NCBI GenBank assembly: GCA_002491565.1
Contig: DKWE01000036.1
Span: forward strand, 1 to 43,823
Length of the DNA stretch: 43,823 nucleotides
Direction: 5' to 3'
Origin: Lachnospiraceae bacterium UBA7160
Lineage (GTDB): Bacteria; Bacillota; Clostridia; Lachnospirales; Lachnospiraceae
A program made the position numbers and the translations under genes. Positions 7,295 through 16,005 of this stretch are shown here, piece by piece. The notes beneath the pieces were generated by a model, which made no database searches, had not been told where the DNA came from, and saw only the letters and a program-made list of their open reading frames with translations. How positions within the stretch are numbered: position 1 is the stretch's first letter; each line of letters begins with the position of its first letter.

Positions 7295-10200
7295 ATGTAT
7301 CTGAAAAGCATAGAAGTACATGGTTTTAAGTCATTTGCAAATAAAATCATCTTTCAGTTTCATAATGGAATCACGGCGATTGTCGGGCCGAACGGCAGCG
7401 GCAAGAGCAATGTGGCGGATGCAGTGCGGTGGGTGCTTGGCGAGCAGAGCGCGAAGCAGCTGCGCGGCGCGAGTATGCAGGATGTCATTTTTTCCGGGAC
7501 TGAGCTGCGCAAGCCGCTTGGATATGCTTCTGTTTCGATCACACTCGATAATGCAGATCATCAGCTTGCCGTTGCATTCGATGAGGTCACTGTCACACGG
7601 CGTGTCTATCGCTCCGGTGAGAGTGAATATCTGCTCAATGGAACGCAGGTGCGGCTGAAGGATATCAACGAACTGTTTTATGATACGGGCGTTGGCAAGG
7701 AAGGATACTCGATTATCGGACAGGGCCAGGTCGAAAAAATCATCAGCGGCAAGCCGGAGGAGCGCAGAGAGCTGTTTGATGAAGCGGCGGGTATTGTGAA
7801 ATTTAAACGCCGGAAGAATGCCGCGCAGAAGAAGCTGGATGATGAGAAGCAGAATCTGGTGCGCGTCAATGATATTCTCTCGGAGCTGACACGGCAGCTG
7901 GGACCGATGGAGAAGCAGGCGGAGACAGCAAAGCAGTACCTTCAGAAAAAGGAAGCGCTCAAAGTGCTCGAGGTAAATCTGTTTCTGCAGGAATACGAGC
8001 GGATCATGCAGGAATCTGCATCGACGAAGGAGAAACAGGAGCTTGCCGGTGCGCAGCTAGAGGAAACCCGCACTTCGTATGAAAAGGCAAAGGGTGAATA
8101 TGAGGCGCAGGAGACAGAGCTGGAAGAACTCTCCGCTGCACTTCAGGCCGCGCGGGATGCTTCTGCGGCCGGACAGCTTGAACGGCAGGGCTACCAGAGC
8201 CAGATCGAGCTTTTAAAAGAGCAGATCAATACGGCAAAGGCGAGCGAGACACATCTGCGGGCTCGCGTGGAGGAAATTGACCGGGATCTTGCAAGCCACA
8301 AGCAGCAGCAGCAGGATGCGAGGGGAGACCTGAAGCGGTTAAAGGCAGAGACAGCAGGGCTGGCAGAGCAGGAACAGACGGCAACCGCTGCATCCAGCCA
8401 GCTGCAGCAGGCTCTGGAAGCTCTGGAAGCGGCAATCGCAGAGGAAAAGAGTACGGTCATCCGCATCTTGAATGGGAGATCTGCGATTAACGCGCGGATC
8501 CAGCGGTATGATACGATGCTGGAGCAGACACAGATCCGGAAGGCTGAGCTTTCGAAAGAGGCACTGCGGCTGCGCAGTGAAGAAGCAGAGCATGCGGAGG
8601 TACAGCAGGGGATACAGGCAGAGTACGACCGCATCACCGCGCGGATTCAGCAGATGCTTGACCACGGAAAGGCGGCAAATGAGCAGCTGGCACAGAAGCA
8701 GCAGGAACTCGCGGACGGCAGCCGTTCCCTGGAAGCGGAGCAGCAGGAATATCACCGCCTGTCCTCACGTCTGGAGTCGCTGCGGAATATCACAGAGCGC
8801 TACGATGGTTACGGGAACAGCATCCGGCGCGTGATGGAACAGAAAAACCGTGTGCGCGGGATTCTTGGTGTTGTGGCAGATATCATCCAGGTGGAAAAGG
8901 CGTATGAGGTCGCGATTGAGACGGCTCTGGGCGGAAGCATCCAGAATATTGTCACAGATACCGAGGAGACAGCCAAGCAGCTGATCGAATATCTGAAGCG
9001 AAATAAGTATGGGCGTGCGACCTTTCTTCCGCTTTCCGGGATTTCCAGCAAAGGCGGGATCAGCAATCCGCAGGCATTAAAGGAGCCGGGGGTGATCGGC
9101 CTTGCATCTTCGCTGGTACGTGCGGACGCACAGTACGACGGGCTGGTCAGTTATCTGCTGGGAAAAACTGTTGTGGTGGATGAGATCGATCATGCCATCG
9201 CGCTTGCACGGAAATTTCACCATGCTCTGCGCATCGTGACGAAGGATGGGGAGCTACTGAGCCCCGGCGGATCTATGAGCGGCGGCGCGTTTCGCAATTC
9301 CAGCAATCTGCTGGGACGCAGGCGTGAGATCGAGGAGCTGGAAAAGCAGGTCAACCATCAGTCCGGCAGCCTTCAGCAGCTGCAGCAGAGGCTGGAGGCC
9401 TGCCGTGCCGTGCGCAATCGTCTGCGTGACAGTATTGCGCGCCAGAAGGATGCACTGCAGCAGGAGTATCTTGCGCAGAACACTGCAAAGCTGAAGCTGG
9501 AAGAGCTGCAGGAAAAATCCGGCGATACTGCGAAGGGCTACGAGAAAATCCGCCGGGAAGCACAGGAGCTGGAAGCACAGATTCATGATATCCAGAAGCG
9601 GCGCGAACAGGAAGCGGCGGAGCTTGCCGGTTCCAGGAAAGAGGAAACGGAGACAGAGCGCAGGATTGAGGGCTACCAGAAACAGCTGGATGAAAAAAGG
9701 GAAGCAGAAAAGACGCAGATGGCAGGTACTGAGCAGCTGCATCTGGAGCTGGCAAGACTTCGCCAGCAGGAGCAGTTTATTGGACAGACACTCTCCCGGC
9801 TGAGTCAGGAGATGGAACATCTGACCGAAGAAAAAGAGCAGTACAGGGAACAGATCAAGGCATCGGGCGAAGAGGCGCTGGACAAGGAGCGCCAGATCGA
9901 ACAGCTTGCCGGTATTATTTCGGAGGCGCAGCAGGCGGAGCAGGAGACGCTGCGGAAGATTGAGCAGCTGTCGTCGGAGCGGGACACCAAAAGTGCGGTG
10001 CACCGGCAGTTTTTCAAAACGAGGGAGGAGCTGTCCGAGCGGATGAATCTTCTGGACCGGGAAAATTTCCGCCTGAACGCGCAGCTGGAGAAGCTGACCG
10101 AGCAGCAGGACGCACAGACCTCCTATATGTGGGAGGAATATGCGCTGACTTATGGAGCGGCGAAGGAGCAGAAAAGTCCGGAGCCGGTCAGTGCTTCCGG

Positions 10201-10855
10201 CCTGAAGAAGAGCATTTTCGCGCTCAAAGGCGAGATTAAAGGTCTCGGAAATGTCAATGTGAATGCGATTGAGGATTTTCGGGAATTATCGCAGCGGCAC
10301 ACCTTCCTGTCTGCACAGCATGAAGATCTGCAGAAGGCAGAGGAGGCGCTATTAAAGATTATCGCAGAGCTGGATGCAGGTATGCGCACACAGTTCCAGG
10401 AGCAGTTTGCGCGGATTCAGACGGAATTCGACAAAGCATTTAAAGAGCTGTTCGGGGGCGGGCGCGGCACACTGGAGCTGGTAGAAGAGGAAGATATTCT
10501 GGAGGCCGGCGTGCGGATCGTCGCGCAGCCGCCTGGCAAGAAGCTGCAGAACATGATGCAGCTCTCTGGCGGGGAAAAATCACTGACTGCGATTGCTCTG
10601 CTGTTTGCAATCCAGAATCTGAAGCCGTCGCCATTCTGTCTGCTGGACGAGATCGAGGCAGCGCTGGACGAGAGCAACGTGGACCGCTATGCGAATTACC
10701 TGCATAAGCTGACGAAAAATACACAGTTTATCATCATCACACACCGCCGCGGCACAATGACCGCTGCAGACCGCCTCTACGGGATTACGATGCAGGAAAA
10801 GGGCGTGTCAGCGCTCGTTTCCGTAAATCTGATCGAAGAGGATTTGGATGATTAG
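7295..10855 (+). CDS. smc: Chromosome segregation ATPase SMC
   Basis: SMC dimers compact and segregate the chromosome with ScpA and ScpB. The 1186-residue protein shows the full layout: an N-terminal ATP-binding half with GPNGSGKSN at 31-39, a long coiled coil rich in Glu, Gln and Lys, a globular hinge around residues 500-650 that includes the GGSMSGG region near its end, a returning coiled coil, and a C-terminal half with the ABC signature LSGGEKS at 1090-1096 and Walker B CLLDE at 1115-1119. Length is normal for bacterial SMC. It starts 3 bases after rnc. The gene has many CAG/GAG codons and lacks the CGT-rich bias of the metabolic genes. Confidence 0.97.
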   Translation: MYLKSIEVHGFKSFANKIIFQFHNGITAIVGPNGSGKSNVADAVRWVLGEQSAKQLRGASMQDVIFSGTELRKPLGYASVSITLDNADHQLAVAFDEVTVTRRVYRSGESEYLLNGTQVRLKDINELFYDTGVGKEGYSIIGQGQVEKIISGKPEERRELFDEAAGIVKFKRRKNAAQKKLDDEKQNLVRVNDILSELTRQLGPMEKQAETAKQYLQKKEALKVLEVNLFLQEYERIMQESASTKEKQELAGAQLEETRTSYEKAKGEYEAQETELEELSAALQAARDASAAGQLERQGYQSQIELLKEQINTAKASETHLRARVEEIDRDLASHKQQQQDARGDLKRLKAETAGLAEQEQTATAASSQLQQALEALEAAIAEEKSTVIRILNGRSAINARIQRYDTMLEQTQIRKAELSKEALRLRSEEAEHAEVQQGIQAEYDRITARIQQMLDHGKAANEQLAQKQQELADGSRSLEAEQQEYHRLSSRLESLRNITERYDGYGNSIRRVMEQKNRVRGILGVVADIIQVEKAYEVAIETALGGSIQNIVTDTEETAKQLIEYLKRNKYGRATFLPLSGISSKGGISNPQALKEPGVIGLASSLVRADAQYDGLVSYLLGKTVVVDEIDHAIALARKFHHALRIVTKDGELLSPGGSMSGGAFRNSSNLLGRRREIEELEKQVNHQSGSLQQLQQRLEACRAVRNRLRDSIARQKDALQQEYLAQNTAKLKLEELQEKSGDTAKGYEKIRREAQELEAQIHDIQKRREQEAAELAGSRKEETETERRIEGYQKQLDEKREAEKTQMAGTEQLHLELARLRQQEQFIGQTLSRLSQEMEHLTEEKEQYREQIKASGEEALDKERQIEQLAGIISEAQQAEQETLRKIEQLSSERDTKSAVHRQFFKTREELSERMNLLDRENFRLNAQLEKLTEQQDAQTSYMWEEYALTYGAAKEQKSPEPVSASGLKKSIFALKGEIKGLGNVNVNAIEDFRELSQRHTFLSAQHEDLQKAEEALLKIIAELDAGMRTQFQEQFARIQTEFDKAFKELFGGGRGTLELVEEEDILEAGVRIVAQPPGKKLQNMMQLSGGEKSLTAIALLFAIQNLKPSPFCLLDEIEAALDESNVDRYANYLHKLTKNTQFIIITHRRGTMTAADRLYGITMQEKGVSALVSVNLIEEDLDD

Positions 10856-10875
10856 TTACAATTCTGAAAGGTAAA

Positions 10876-10913
10876 ATCTTATCGTTGTAATTCGGGCGTG
10901 TGCGTGATAAGAT
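10876..10913 (+). promoter_or_regulatory. Candidate ftsY promoter inside an 8-bp inverted repeat
   Basis: TTGTAA (10885-10890), 17 bases and TAAGAT (10908-10913) form a plausible promoter 38 bases before ftsY. ATCTTATC (10876-10883) and GATAAGAT (10906-10913) are exact reverse complements, and the right arm contains the -10 box. A protein bound to the repeat would block the promoter; the repeat could also be chance. Confidence 0.45.
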
Positions 10914-10951
10914 AGAAAAAACAGACAGGAAAGCAGTCAGGAGGCAGGAGA

Positions 10952-11887
10952 ATGGAAGAGAAAAAGGGTTTTTTTAAGCGTCTGGTGGCGGGGCTTGCGA
11001 AGACCAGGGACAATATTGTTTCCGGAATCGATGCGATATTCAATGGATTTTCCAGCATTGATGACGACTTCTACGACGAGATCGAAGAAATCCTTGTGAT
11101 GGGGGATATCGGGATCAACGCGACGACCTCCATAATCGAGGAACTGAAGCGGAAGGTCAAGGAGCAGAATATCAAGGATCCCGGAGCCTGCAAGCAGTTG
11201 CTGATCGACAGCATCAAGCAGGAAATGAATGTCGGAGAGACGGCATACGAATTTGAAAACCGAAAATCAGTGGTGCTGGTGATTGGCGTGAACGGCGTCG
11301 GCAAGACGACAAGTGTGGGCAAACTGGCAGGCAAGCTGAAGGATCAGGGCAAAAAGGTGGTGCTTGCAGCAGCGGATACCTTCCGTGCAGCGGCAGGAGA
11401 ACAACTGGTCGAGTGGGCGAGAAGAGCGGATGTCGATATCATCAGCGGACAGGACGGCTCCGATCCGGCCTCGGTTGTATATGACGCGATCTCTGCGGCA
11501 AAGGCGCGCCGCGCGGATGTCCTGCTGATCGATACGGCGGGACGGCTGCACAACAAGAAGAATCTGATGAATGAGCTGAGTAAAATGAACCGGATTCTGG
11601 ACCGGGAGTATCCGGAGGCGTTCCGCGAGACACTCGTCGTTCTCGATGGGACCACTGGTCAGAACGCACTGGCGCAGGCGAGGGAGTTCAAAGAGGTTGC
11701 AGATATTACCGGTATCATTTTGACGAAGCTGGACGGCACGGCAAAGGGCGGAATTGCAGTCGCAATTCATTCGGAGCTGGGCATTCCGGTGAAGTACATC
11801 GGGGTCGGGGAGTCAATCGACGACCTTCAGAAGTTCAATGCAGATGAATTTGTAAATGCATTGTTTGATATGAAGCAGGGCTCCTGA
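10952..11887 (+). CDS. ftsY: Signal recognition particle receptor FtsY
   Basis: FtsY is the membrane-associated SRP receptor GTPase that docks ribosomes making membrane proteins. The 311 residues form a short N-terminal part and the NG domain: GVNGVGKTT at 112-120, DTAGRLHN (G3), and TKLDGTAKGG (G4). It lacks the long acidic A domain of enteric FtsY, which is usual in Firmicutes. The start is ATG 10952 behind AGGAGGCAGGAGA. It follows smc by 96 bases. In most relatives ylxM-ffh follow at once; here two other genes intervene. Confidence 0.96.
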   Translation: MEEKKGFFKRLVAGLAKTRDNIVSGIDAIFNGFSSIDDDFYDEIEEILVMGDIGINATTSIIEELKRKVKEQNIKDPGACKQLLIDSIKQEMNVGETAYEFENRKSVVLVIGVNGVGKTTSVGKLAGKLKDQGKKVVLAAADTFRAAAGEQLVEWARRADVDIISGQDGSDPASVVYDAISAAKARRADVLLIDTAGRLHNKKNLMNELSKMNRILDREYPEAFRETLVVLDGTTGQNALAQAREFKEVADITGIILTKLDGTAKGGIAVAIHSELGIPVKYIGVGESIDDLQKFNADEFVNALFDMKQGS

Positions 11888-11910
11888 GCGGCACGAGGCA
11901 GGAGCAGTTT
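11880..11910 (+). terminator. Weak terminator-like hairpin over the ftsY stop codon
   Basis: GCTCCTG (11880-11886) pairs with CAGGAGC (11899-11905) and AGTTT follows. The left arm includes the end of ftsY. The T-run is short, so termination is only possible, not assured. The rest of the gap to 12061 shows no other recognisable signal. Confidence 0.35.
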
Positions 11911-12061
11911 CAAAATAGCTTGTGTGTTCCGTGCCATCTGCACAAGCTGATTTATGACGGCTCCTGGTCGGAGAAAGAGATACATCGCAAAGAGTATTGC
12001 GGGTCGCAGCCTGACAGAACAGGAACTGTGACGATCGGAGAAAGGCAGGAAACAGGGAATT

Positions 12062-13279
12062 ATGGAGATGTTGACATTGGAGGCATTCGAGCAGGCATCC
12101 GAGTGCGTGAAGCGTGTGACGCAGGAGACAAAGCTGATCTACAGCGAGTATTTCAGCGCACAGACGGGCAACCGGGTCTATCTGAAAGCGGAGAACATGC
12201 AGGTGACTGGTGCGTACAAGATCCGCGGCGCGTACTACAAGACCAGTACGCTGACGGAGGAGGAACGGGCGCGCGGTCTGATTACTGCGTCTGCAGGGAA
12301 TCATGCGCAGGGTGTGGCCTATGCGGCGAAGGCTTATGGCTGCAAGGCTGTGATTGTGATGCCGGAGACCACACCGCTTATGAAGGTGAACCGGACCAAG
12401 AGCTATGGCGCAGAGGTGGTTCTGTATGGAGATGTTTATGATGAGGCGTGCGAGCATGCACTGAAGCTGGCAGAAGAGAAGGGGTATACGTTTATTCACC
12501 CCTTTGATGATCTGGCCGTGGCGACCGGGCAGGGAACGATTGCGATGGAGATCGTGCAGGAGCTTCCGCTGGTAGATTATATTCTCGTCCCGATCGGAGG
12601 AGGCGGACTTGCGACAGGGGTATCCACGCTTGCAAAGCAGCTGAATCCGAAGATTCAGGTCATCGGCGTGGAGCCGGAAGGCGCCGCGTGCATGCGTGCT
12701 TCTCTCGAAAATGGGGAGGTTACGACGCTTCCTCATGTCAACACCATCGCGGACGGCACAGCGGTCAAGACGCCGGGCCACAATATTTTCCCGTATATCC
12801 AGAAAAACGTCGATCAGATCCTGACGGTAAGCGATGATGAGCTGATTGTCGCGTTCCTGGATATGGTTGAGAACCACAAAATGGTTGTTGAAAATTCCGG
12901 CCTTCTAACCGTAGCTGCGCTGAAGCATCTCAATGTCAAAGGGAAAAAGGTCGTGTCCGTTCTCTCCGGCGGGAATATGGATGTCATCACAATGGCCTCT
13001 GTGGTACAGCACGGCCTGATTCAGCGCGACCGGATCTTTACGATTTCTGTCCTGCTCCCGGATCGTCCGGGCGAGCTGGTGCGCGTGGCTTCTGTCATCG
13101 CGGAACAGCAGGGAAATGTCATCAAGCTGGAGCACAACCAGTTTGTCAGCACAAACCGCAATGCGGCGGTGGAGCTTCGCATTACGATGGAAGCATTTGG
13201 CACTGACCACAAACTTCGCATCATAAAGGCGCTGCAGGATCACGGGTATGACCCGGTTCAGAAGACTGCCAGCCTGTAA
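12062..13279 (+). CDS. ilvA: Threonine ammonia-lyase (threonine deaminase) with ACT domain
   Basis: The enzyme removes ammonia from threonine to give 2-oxobutanoate, the entry to isoleucine synthesis or to threonine fermentation. The 405-residue PLP fold type II protein has the cofactor lysine at Lys53 in TGAYKIRGA, the SAGNHAQG motif near residue 80 and the glycine loop GGGGLATG near residue 180. The last ~75 residues look like an ACT domain (VLLPDRPGELVRVAS), the layout of TdcB/IlvA-type single-ACT enzymes. It is not possible to tell biosynthetic from catabolic use from sequence alone. The gene is oddly placed between ftsY and the ffh operon. Its ribosome binding site is weak (CAGGAAACAGGG). 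Confidence 0.93.
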   Translation: MEMLTLEAFEQASECVKRVTQETKLIYSEYFSAQTGNRVYLKAENMQVTGAYKIRGAYYKTSTLTEEERARGLITASAGNHAQGVAYAAKAYGCKAVIVMPETTPLMKVNRTKSYGAEVVLYGDVYDEACEHALKLAEEKGYTFIHPFDDLAVATGQGTIAMEIVQELPLVDYILVPIGGGGLATGVSTLAKQLNPKIQVIGVEPEGAACMRASLENGEVTTLPHVNTIADGTAVKTPGHNIFPYIQKNVDQILTVSDDELIVAFLDMVENHKMVVENSGLLTVAALKHLNVKGKKVVSVLSGGNMDVITMASVVQHGLIQRDRIFTISVLLPDRPGELVRVASVIAEQQGNVIKLEHNQFVSTNRNAAVELRITMEAFGTDHKLRIIKALQDHGYDPVQKTASL

Positions 13280-13294
13280 ACCTGTAAAAGAAAA

Positions 13295-13391
13295 GAGGGT
13301 GTCGCAAGATACAGTCAGGACACAAGCTCAGGTACTCAGCCAAGTGGCCATGTACCATAACTTGTAGCTGCTGTTATTTTGCGACACCCTC
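13295..13391. repeat. Long inverted-repeat hairpin, probable terminator of the sigma factor gene or small palindromic element
   Basis: GAGGGTGTCGCAA (13295-13307) is the exact reverse complement of TTGCGACACCCTC (13379-13391), and four more pairs extend the stem to 17 bp. The interior folds further: ACAAG with CTTGT, GGTAC with GTACC, and GCC with GGC, giving one nearly continuous 97-base stem. Read on the minus strand it is followed by TTTTCTTTTAC, so it can terminate the sigma factor transcript. Its length and symmetry also fit a miniature inverted-repeat element. No target duplication is evident. Confidence 0.75.
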
Positions 13392-13401
13392 GTCCTTATC
13401 G

Positions 13402-13932
13402 TTACAGTTCATCCTTATAGTTTTTCCGGATCCATGCCCGCGCCCGGTTCATCCGTGTACGGAGGATTGTGTCGGAGATATCCAGCTTTTGCGAGATTTC
13501 TTTATAAGACAGGCCCTTTACGTGATACAAATATAAGAGCTCATACCACTGAGGATTCTTTTCCTTTAACTGACGGAACAGCCGCATAAGCAGTTCCCGG
13601 TTCATCACATGGATTTCACAGGAATTTTCCGTCTGGACGGGCGTTGCATCCCCGGTTCCCGAGGAAGCGGAAGTCTCATACCCGATCTCTTCCAGAACAA
13701 CCTCACGAAGCTTTGCTGTCCGAAGATAATCCGTGATCTCATGGCGTGTGCAGGTAACAAGCCAGGCTTTTACAAGATCTGCAGGGATGCGGTCCATATA
13801 GATGTAGAATTTCATAAAGACCTGCTGGCATATTTCCTGTCCAGCCTGATAATCATTTGTCTTGCTCATGACCATCCGGATCAGAAAATCCTTATAGCGC
13901 AAAAAATACTTTTCAAATTCCTTGTTTTTCAT
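13402..13932 (-). CDS. ECF-like sigma-70 family RNA polymerase sigma factor
   Basis: The 176-residue protein has the two-domain layout of small sigma factors. Region 2 spans about residues 5-75 (KFYIYMDRIPADLVKAWLV, then HEITDYLRTAK), and region 4 spans about 115-176, ending in a helix-turn-helix (LSYKEISQKLDISDTILRTRMNRARAWI) that reads the -35 element. A polar linker rich in Ser, Thr and Gly joins them. The frame is open upstream to 14037, but ATG 13932 is chosen because AAAGGAAAAGAG precedes it and the protein then starts at the expected region 2 helix. No anti-sigma gene is adjacent. It lies between ilvA and ylxM, on the opposite strand to both. The regulon is unknown. Confidence 0.85.
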   Translation of the reverse strand: MKNKEFEKYFLRYKDFLIRMVMSKTNDYQAGQEICQQVFMKFYIYMDRIPADLVKAWLVTCTRHEITDYLRTAKLREVVLEEIGYETSASSGTGDATPVQTENSCEIHVMNRELLMRLFRQLKEKNPQWYELLYLYHVKGLSYKEISQKLDISDTILRTRMNRARAWIRKNYKDEL

Positions 13933-14042
13933 AGCATTCACTCTTTTCCTTTGTAAATTGGAGCAGAATTCCACTCGGATATAGCGGTCTGCCTGCTCTG
14001 TATCGGGTGTATTTGCCGTGCCGGAACAGCACTTCATAGAAC

Positions 14043-14071
14043 ATTATAAAAAAATCCTTCTTTGATAGCAA
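14043..14071 (-). promoter_or_regulatory. Candidate promoter for the sigma factor gene
   Basis: On the minus strand TTGCTA (14071-14066), 17 bases and a perfect TATAAT (14048-14043) lie in an AT-rich segment. The expected transcript start near 14036 leaves a leader of about 100 bases before the ATG at 13932. The match is to the housekeeping consensus, so self-activation by the sigma factor is not suggested by this box. Confidence 0.6.
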
Positions 14072-14182
14072 GAAACTTTTACAACAATTTAGATATTTAA
14101 AGTACAAAAGCATGGTGTACGTTCTGTATTGACAGAGAAGCGGGCGGTCTATCATTAAATTCCATTTGTCAACAAAAACTAC

Positions 14183-14211
14183 TTGACAGCATCAGCTTTT
14201 TCGGGTAAGAT
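14183..14211 (+). promoter_or_regulatory. Candidate sigma-A promoter very close to ylxM
   Basis: TTGACA (14183-14188), 17 bases and TAAGAT (14206-14211) form a good promoter, but a transcript would begin near 14218, inside the AAAGGTG ribosome binding site. TGTCAA at 14167-14172 mirrors the -35 box. A second TTGACA lies upstream at 14129-14134 and might drive a longer leader. Confidence 0.55.
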
Positions 14212-14227
14212 AGCAAAGGTGATGCGA

Positions 14228-14572
14228 ATGGAACAGTTTTTATGGCAGACGCTTCTGTATGATTTCTACGGAGAATTGCTCACAGAGCGCCAAAGAAGTA
14301 TCTATGAAGCGGTTGTGCAGAACGATTTGTCTTACTCAGAGGCTGCAGAGGAATTCGGGATCAGCAGGCAGGGCGTTCATGAGCTGGTCCGGCGGTGCAA
14401 TCGGATCCTGGACGGATACGAATCCAGACTTCATCTGGTAGAGCGGTTTCTTCAGATCCGCGAGAATGTGCATCAGATTCAGACGCTCGCATCACAGGCC
14501 GGTTCCATGGATAAGGAGGCACTCGCAGCTGGTGTGCGGGAGCTGTCCGCAAAGATATTAGAGGAGTTGTAG
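14228..14572 (+). CDS. ylxM: YlxM family helix-turn-helix protein
   Basis: YlxM proteins are small helix-turn-helix proteins encoded just before ffh; work on streptococcal YlxM ties them to the SRP pathway, and they may also act as regulators. The 114 residues begin with a LLYDFYGELLTERQR motif typical of the family, followed by a sigma-region-4-like helix-turn-helix (LSYSEAAEEFGISRQGVHELV) and a helical tail. Start choice: AAAGGTG at 14214-14220 is only one base from the ATG at 14222 but 7 from the ATG at 14228, so 14228 is preferred. ffh starts one base after the stop codon. Confidence 0.88.
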   Translation: MEQFLWQTLLYDFYGELLTERQRSIYEAVVQNDLSYSEAAEEFGISRQGVHELVRRCNRILDGYESRLHLVERFLQIRENVHQIQTLASQAGSMDKEALAAGVRELSAKILEEL

Positions 14573-14573
14573 C

Positions 14574-15914
14574 ATGGCTTTTGAAAGCTTATCAGAAAAG
14601 CTTCAGAATGTTTTTAAAAACCTGCGCGGCAAGGGCAGGCTGACTGAGGCGGATGTCAAGACCGCTCTGAAGGAAGTCAAGATGGCTCTTCTCGAGGCGG
14701 ATGTCAGTTTTAAGGTTGTCCGGCAGTTTGTCAAGTCCGTACAGGAAAAGGCAGTTGGCGCAGATGTGATGAACGGCCTGAATCCGGGTCAGATGGTCAT
14801 CAAGATTGTCAATGATGAGCTGGTATCCCTGATGGGATCGGAGACGACAGAGATCGCGCTTCGCCCGGCGGGAGATGTGACCGTCATCATGATGGCGGGT
14901 CTTCAGGGCGCTGGTAAGACCACGACGACTGCGAAGCTGGCGGCGAAGTTCAAGTCCAAAGGCCGTAAGCCGCTGCTTGCAGCGTGCGACGTCTATCGTC
15001 CCGCAGCGATTAAGCAGCTTCAGGTGAACGGAGAGAAGGTCGGAGTGGAAGTCTTCAGCCTGGGTGACAGAGAGCATCCGGTCACGATCGCAAGACGTTC
15101 CGTTGAGTATGCGAGGGCAAATGGGTTCAATCTTGTTTTTCTCGATACGGCAGGTCGGCTGCATGTCGACGAGGACATGATGCGTGAGCTGCAGGACATC
15201 AAGGCGCAGGTGGGCGTTGATCAGACGATTCTGGTGGTCGATGCGATGACCGGGCAGGATGCTGTAAACGTAGCCACAATGTTTGAAGAAAAGATCGGCA
15301 TTGACGGTGTGGTTCTTACGAAGCTGGATGGCGATACGCGAGGCGGTGCGGCGCTTTCGATCAAGGCGACGTGCGGCAAGCCGATTCTCTACGCTGGAAT
15401 GGGTGAGAAGCTCTCAGACCTGGAGCAGTTCTATCCGGACCGTATGGCTTCCCGTATTCTTGGGATGGGAGATGTCCTCTCTCTGATCGAGAAGGCGCAG
15501 GATACCATCGATGAGATGAAGGCGAAGGAGATGGAGCAGAAGCTCCGCAAAGCGCAGTTTGGCTTTGATGATTATCTGGAAAGCATGAACCAGATGAAGA
15601 ACATGGGAGGCATCTCAAAGATTCTGGGTATGATGCCCGGTATCGGCGGCGCACAGATGAAGCAGCTGGAGGATGCCATTGATGAGAAGCAGATGGACCG
15701 GATCGAGGCGATCATCCTCTCAATGACGCCGAAGGAGCGCTCCAATCCGGATATTCTGAATCTGTCGCGCAAGCGCAGGATTGCTGCGGGCGCCGGGGTT
15801 GACATCAGTGAGGTGAATAAGCTGGTCAAGCAGTTTGAGCAGAGCCGGAAGATGATGAAGCAATATTCCGGAATGCTTGGCGGCAAGAGGAGCAGATTTA
15901 AGCTTCCATTCTAA
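14574..15914 (+). CDS. ffh: Signal recognition particle protein Ffh
   Basis: Ffh is the SRP54 GTPase that binds 4.5S/6S RNA and signal sequences. The 446-residue protein has the N domain, the G domain with GLQGAGKTT at 109-117, DTAGRLHVDE and TKLDGDTRGG, and a methionine-rich M domain from about residue 300 (for example MNQMKNMGGISKILGMMPG) that binds RNA and hydrophobic signals. It ends in a short basic tail. The gene is tightly linked to ylxM and followed by rpsP after 91 bases. The SRP RNA gene is not in this window. Confidence 0.97.
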   Translation: MAFESLSEKLQNVFKNLRGKGRLTEADVKTALKEVKMALLEADVSFKVVRQFVKSVQEKAVGADVMNGLNPGQMVIKIVNDELVSLMGSETTEIALRPAGDVTVIMMAGLQGAGKTTTTAKLAAKFKSKGRKPLLAACDVYRPAAIKQLQVNGEKVGVEVFSLGDREHPVTIARRSVEYARANGFNLVFLDTAGRLHVDEDMMRELQDIKAQVGVDQTILVVDAMTGQDAVNVATMFEEKIGIDGVVLTKLDGDTRGGAALSIKATCGKPILYAGMGEKLSDLEQFYPDRMASRILGMGDVLSLIEKAQDTIDEMKAKEMEQKLRKAQFGFDDYLESMNQMKNMGGISKILGMMPGIGGAQMKQLEDAIDEKQMDRIEAIILSMTPKERSNPDILNLSRKRRIAAGAGVDISEVNKLVKQFEQSRKMMKQYSGMLGGKRSRFKLPF

Positions 15915-15937
15915 ATGTTTGTGAGTAATGCTGCATT

Positions 15938-15961
15938 GCAGTCCGGGTTTGCCCGTGCTGC
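15938..15961 (+). other. Small hairpin in the rpsP leader
   Basis: GCAG (15938-15941) and CGGG (15944-15947) pair with CCCG (15952-15955) and CTGC (15958-15961) around a TTTG loop, with a two-base internal mismatch. It lies 24 bases after ffh and 44 before rpsP. No T-run follows, so it is more likely structural or a processing signal than a terminator. Confidence 0.35.
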
Positions 15962-16005
15962 AGGCGCTTACCAATAGAAAGACCAGATATAGGAGGTGAA
16001 ATGAC

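Noticed and set aside
11920..12441. A 173-codon plus-strand frame overlapping the start of ilvA
   Set aside because: It is a shadow of ilvA in another frame, with Gly/Arg-rich composition and no family resemblance.
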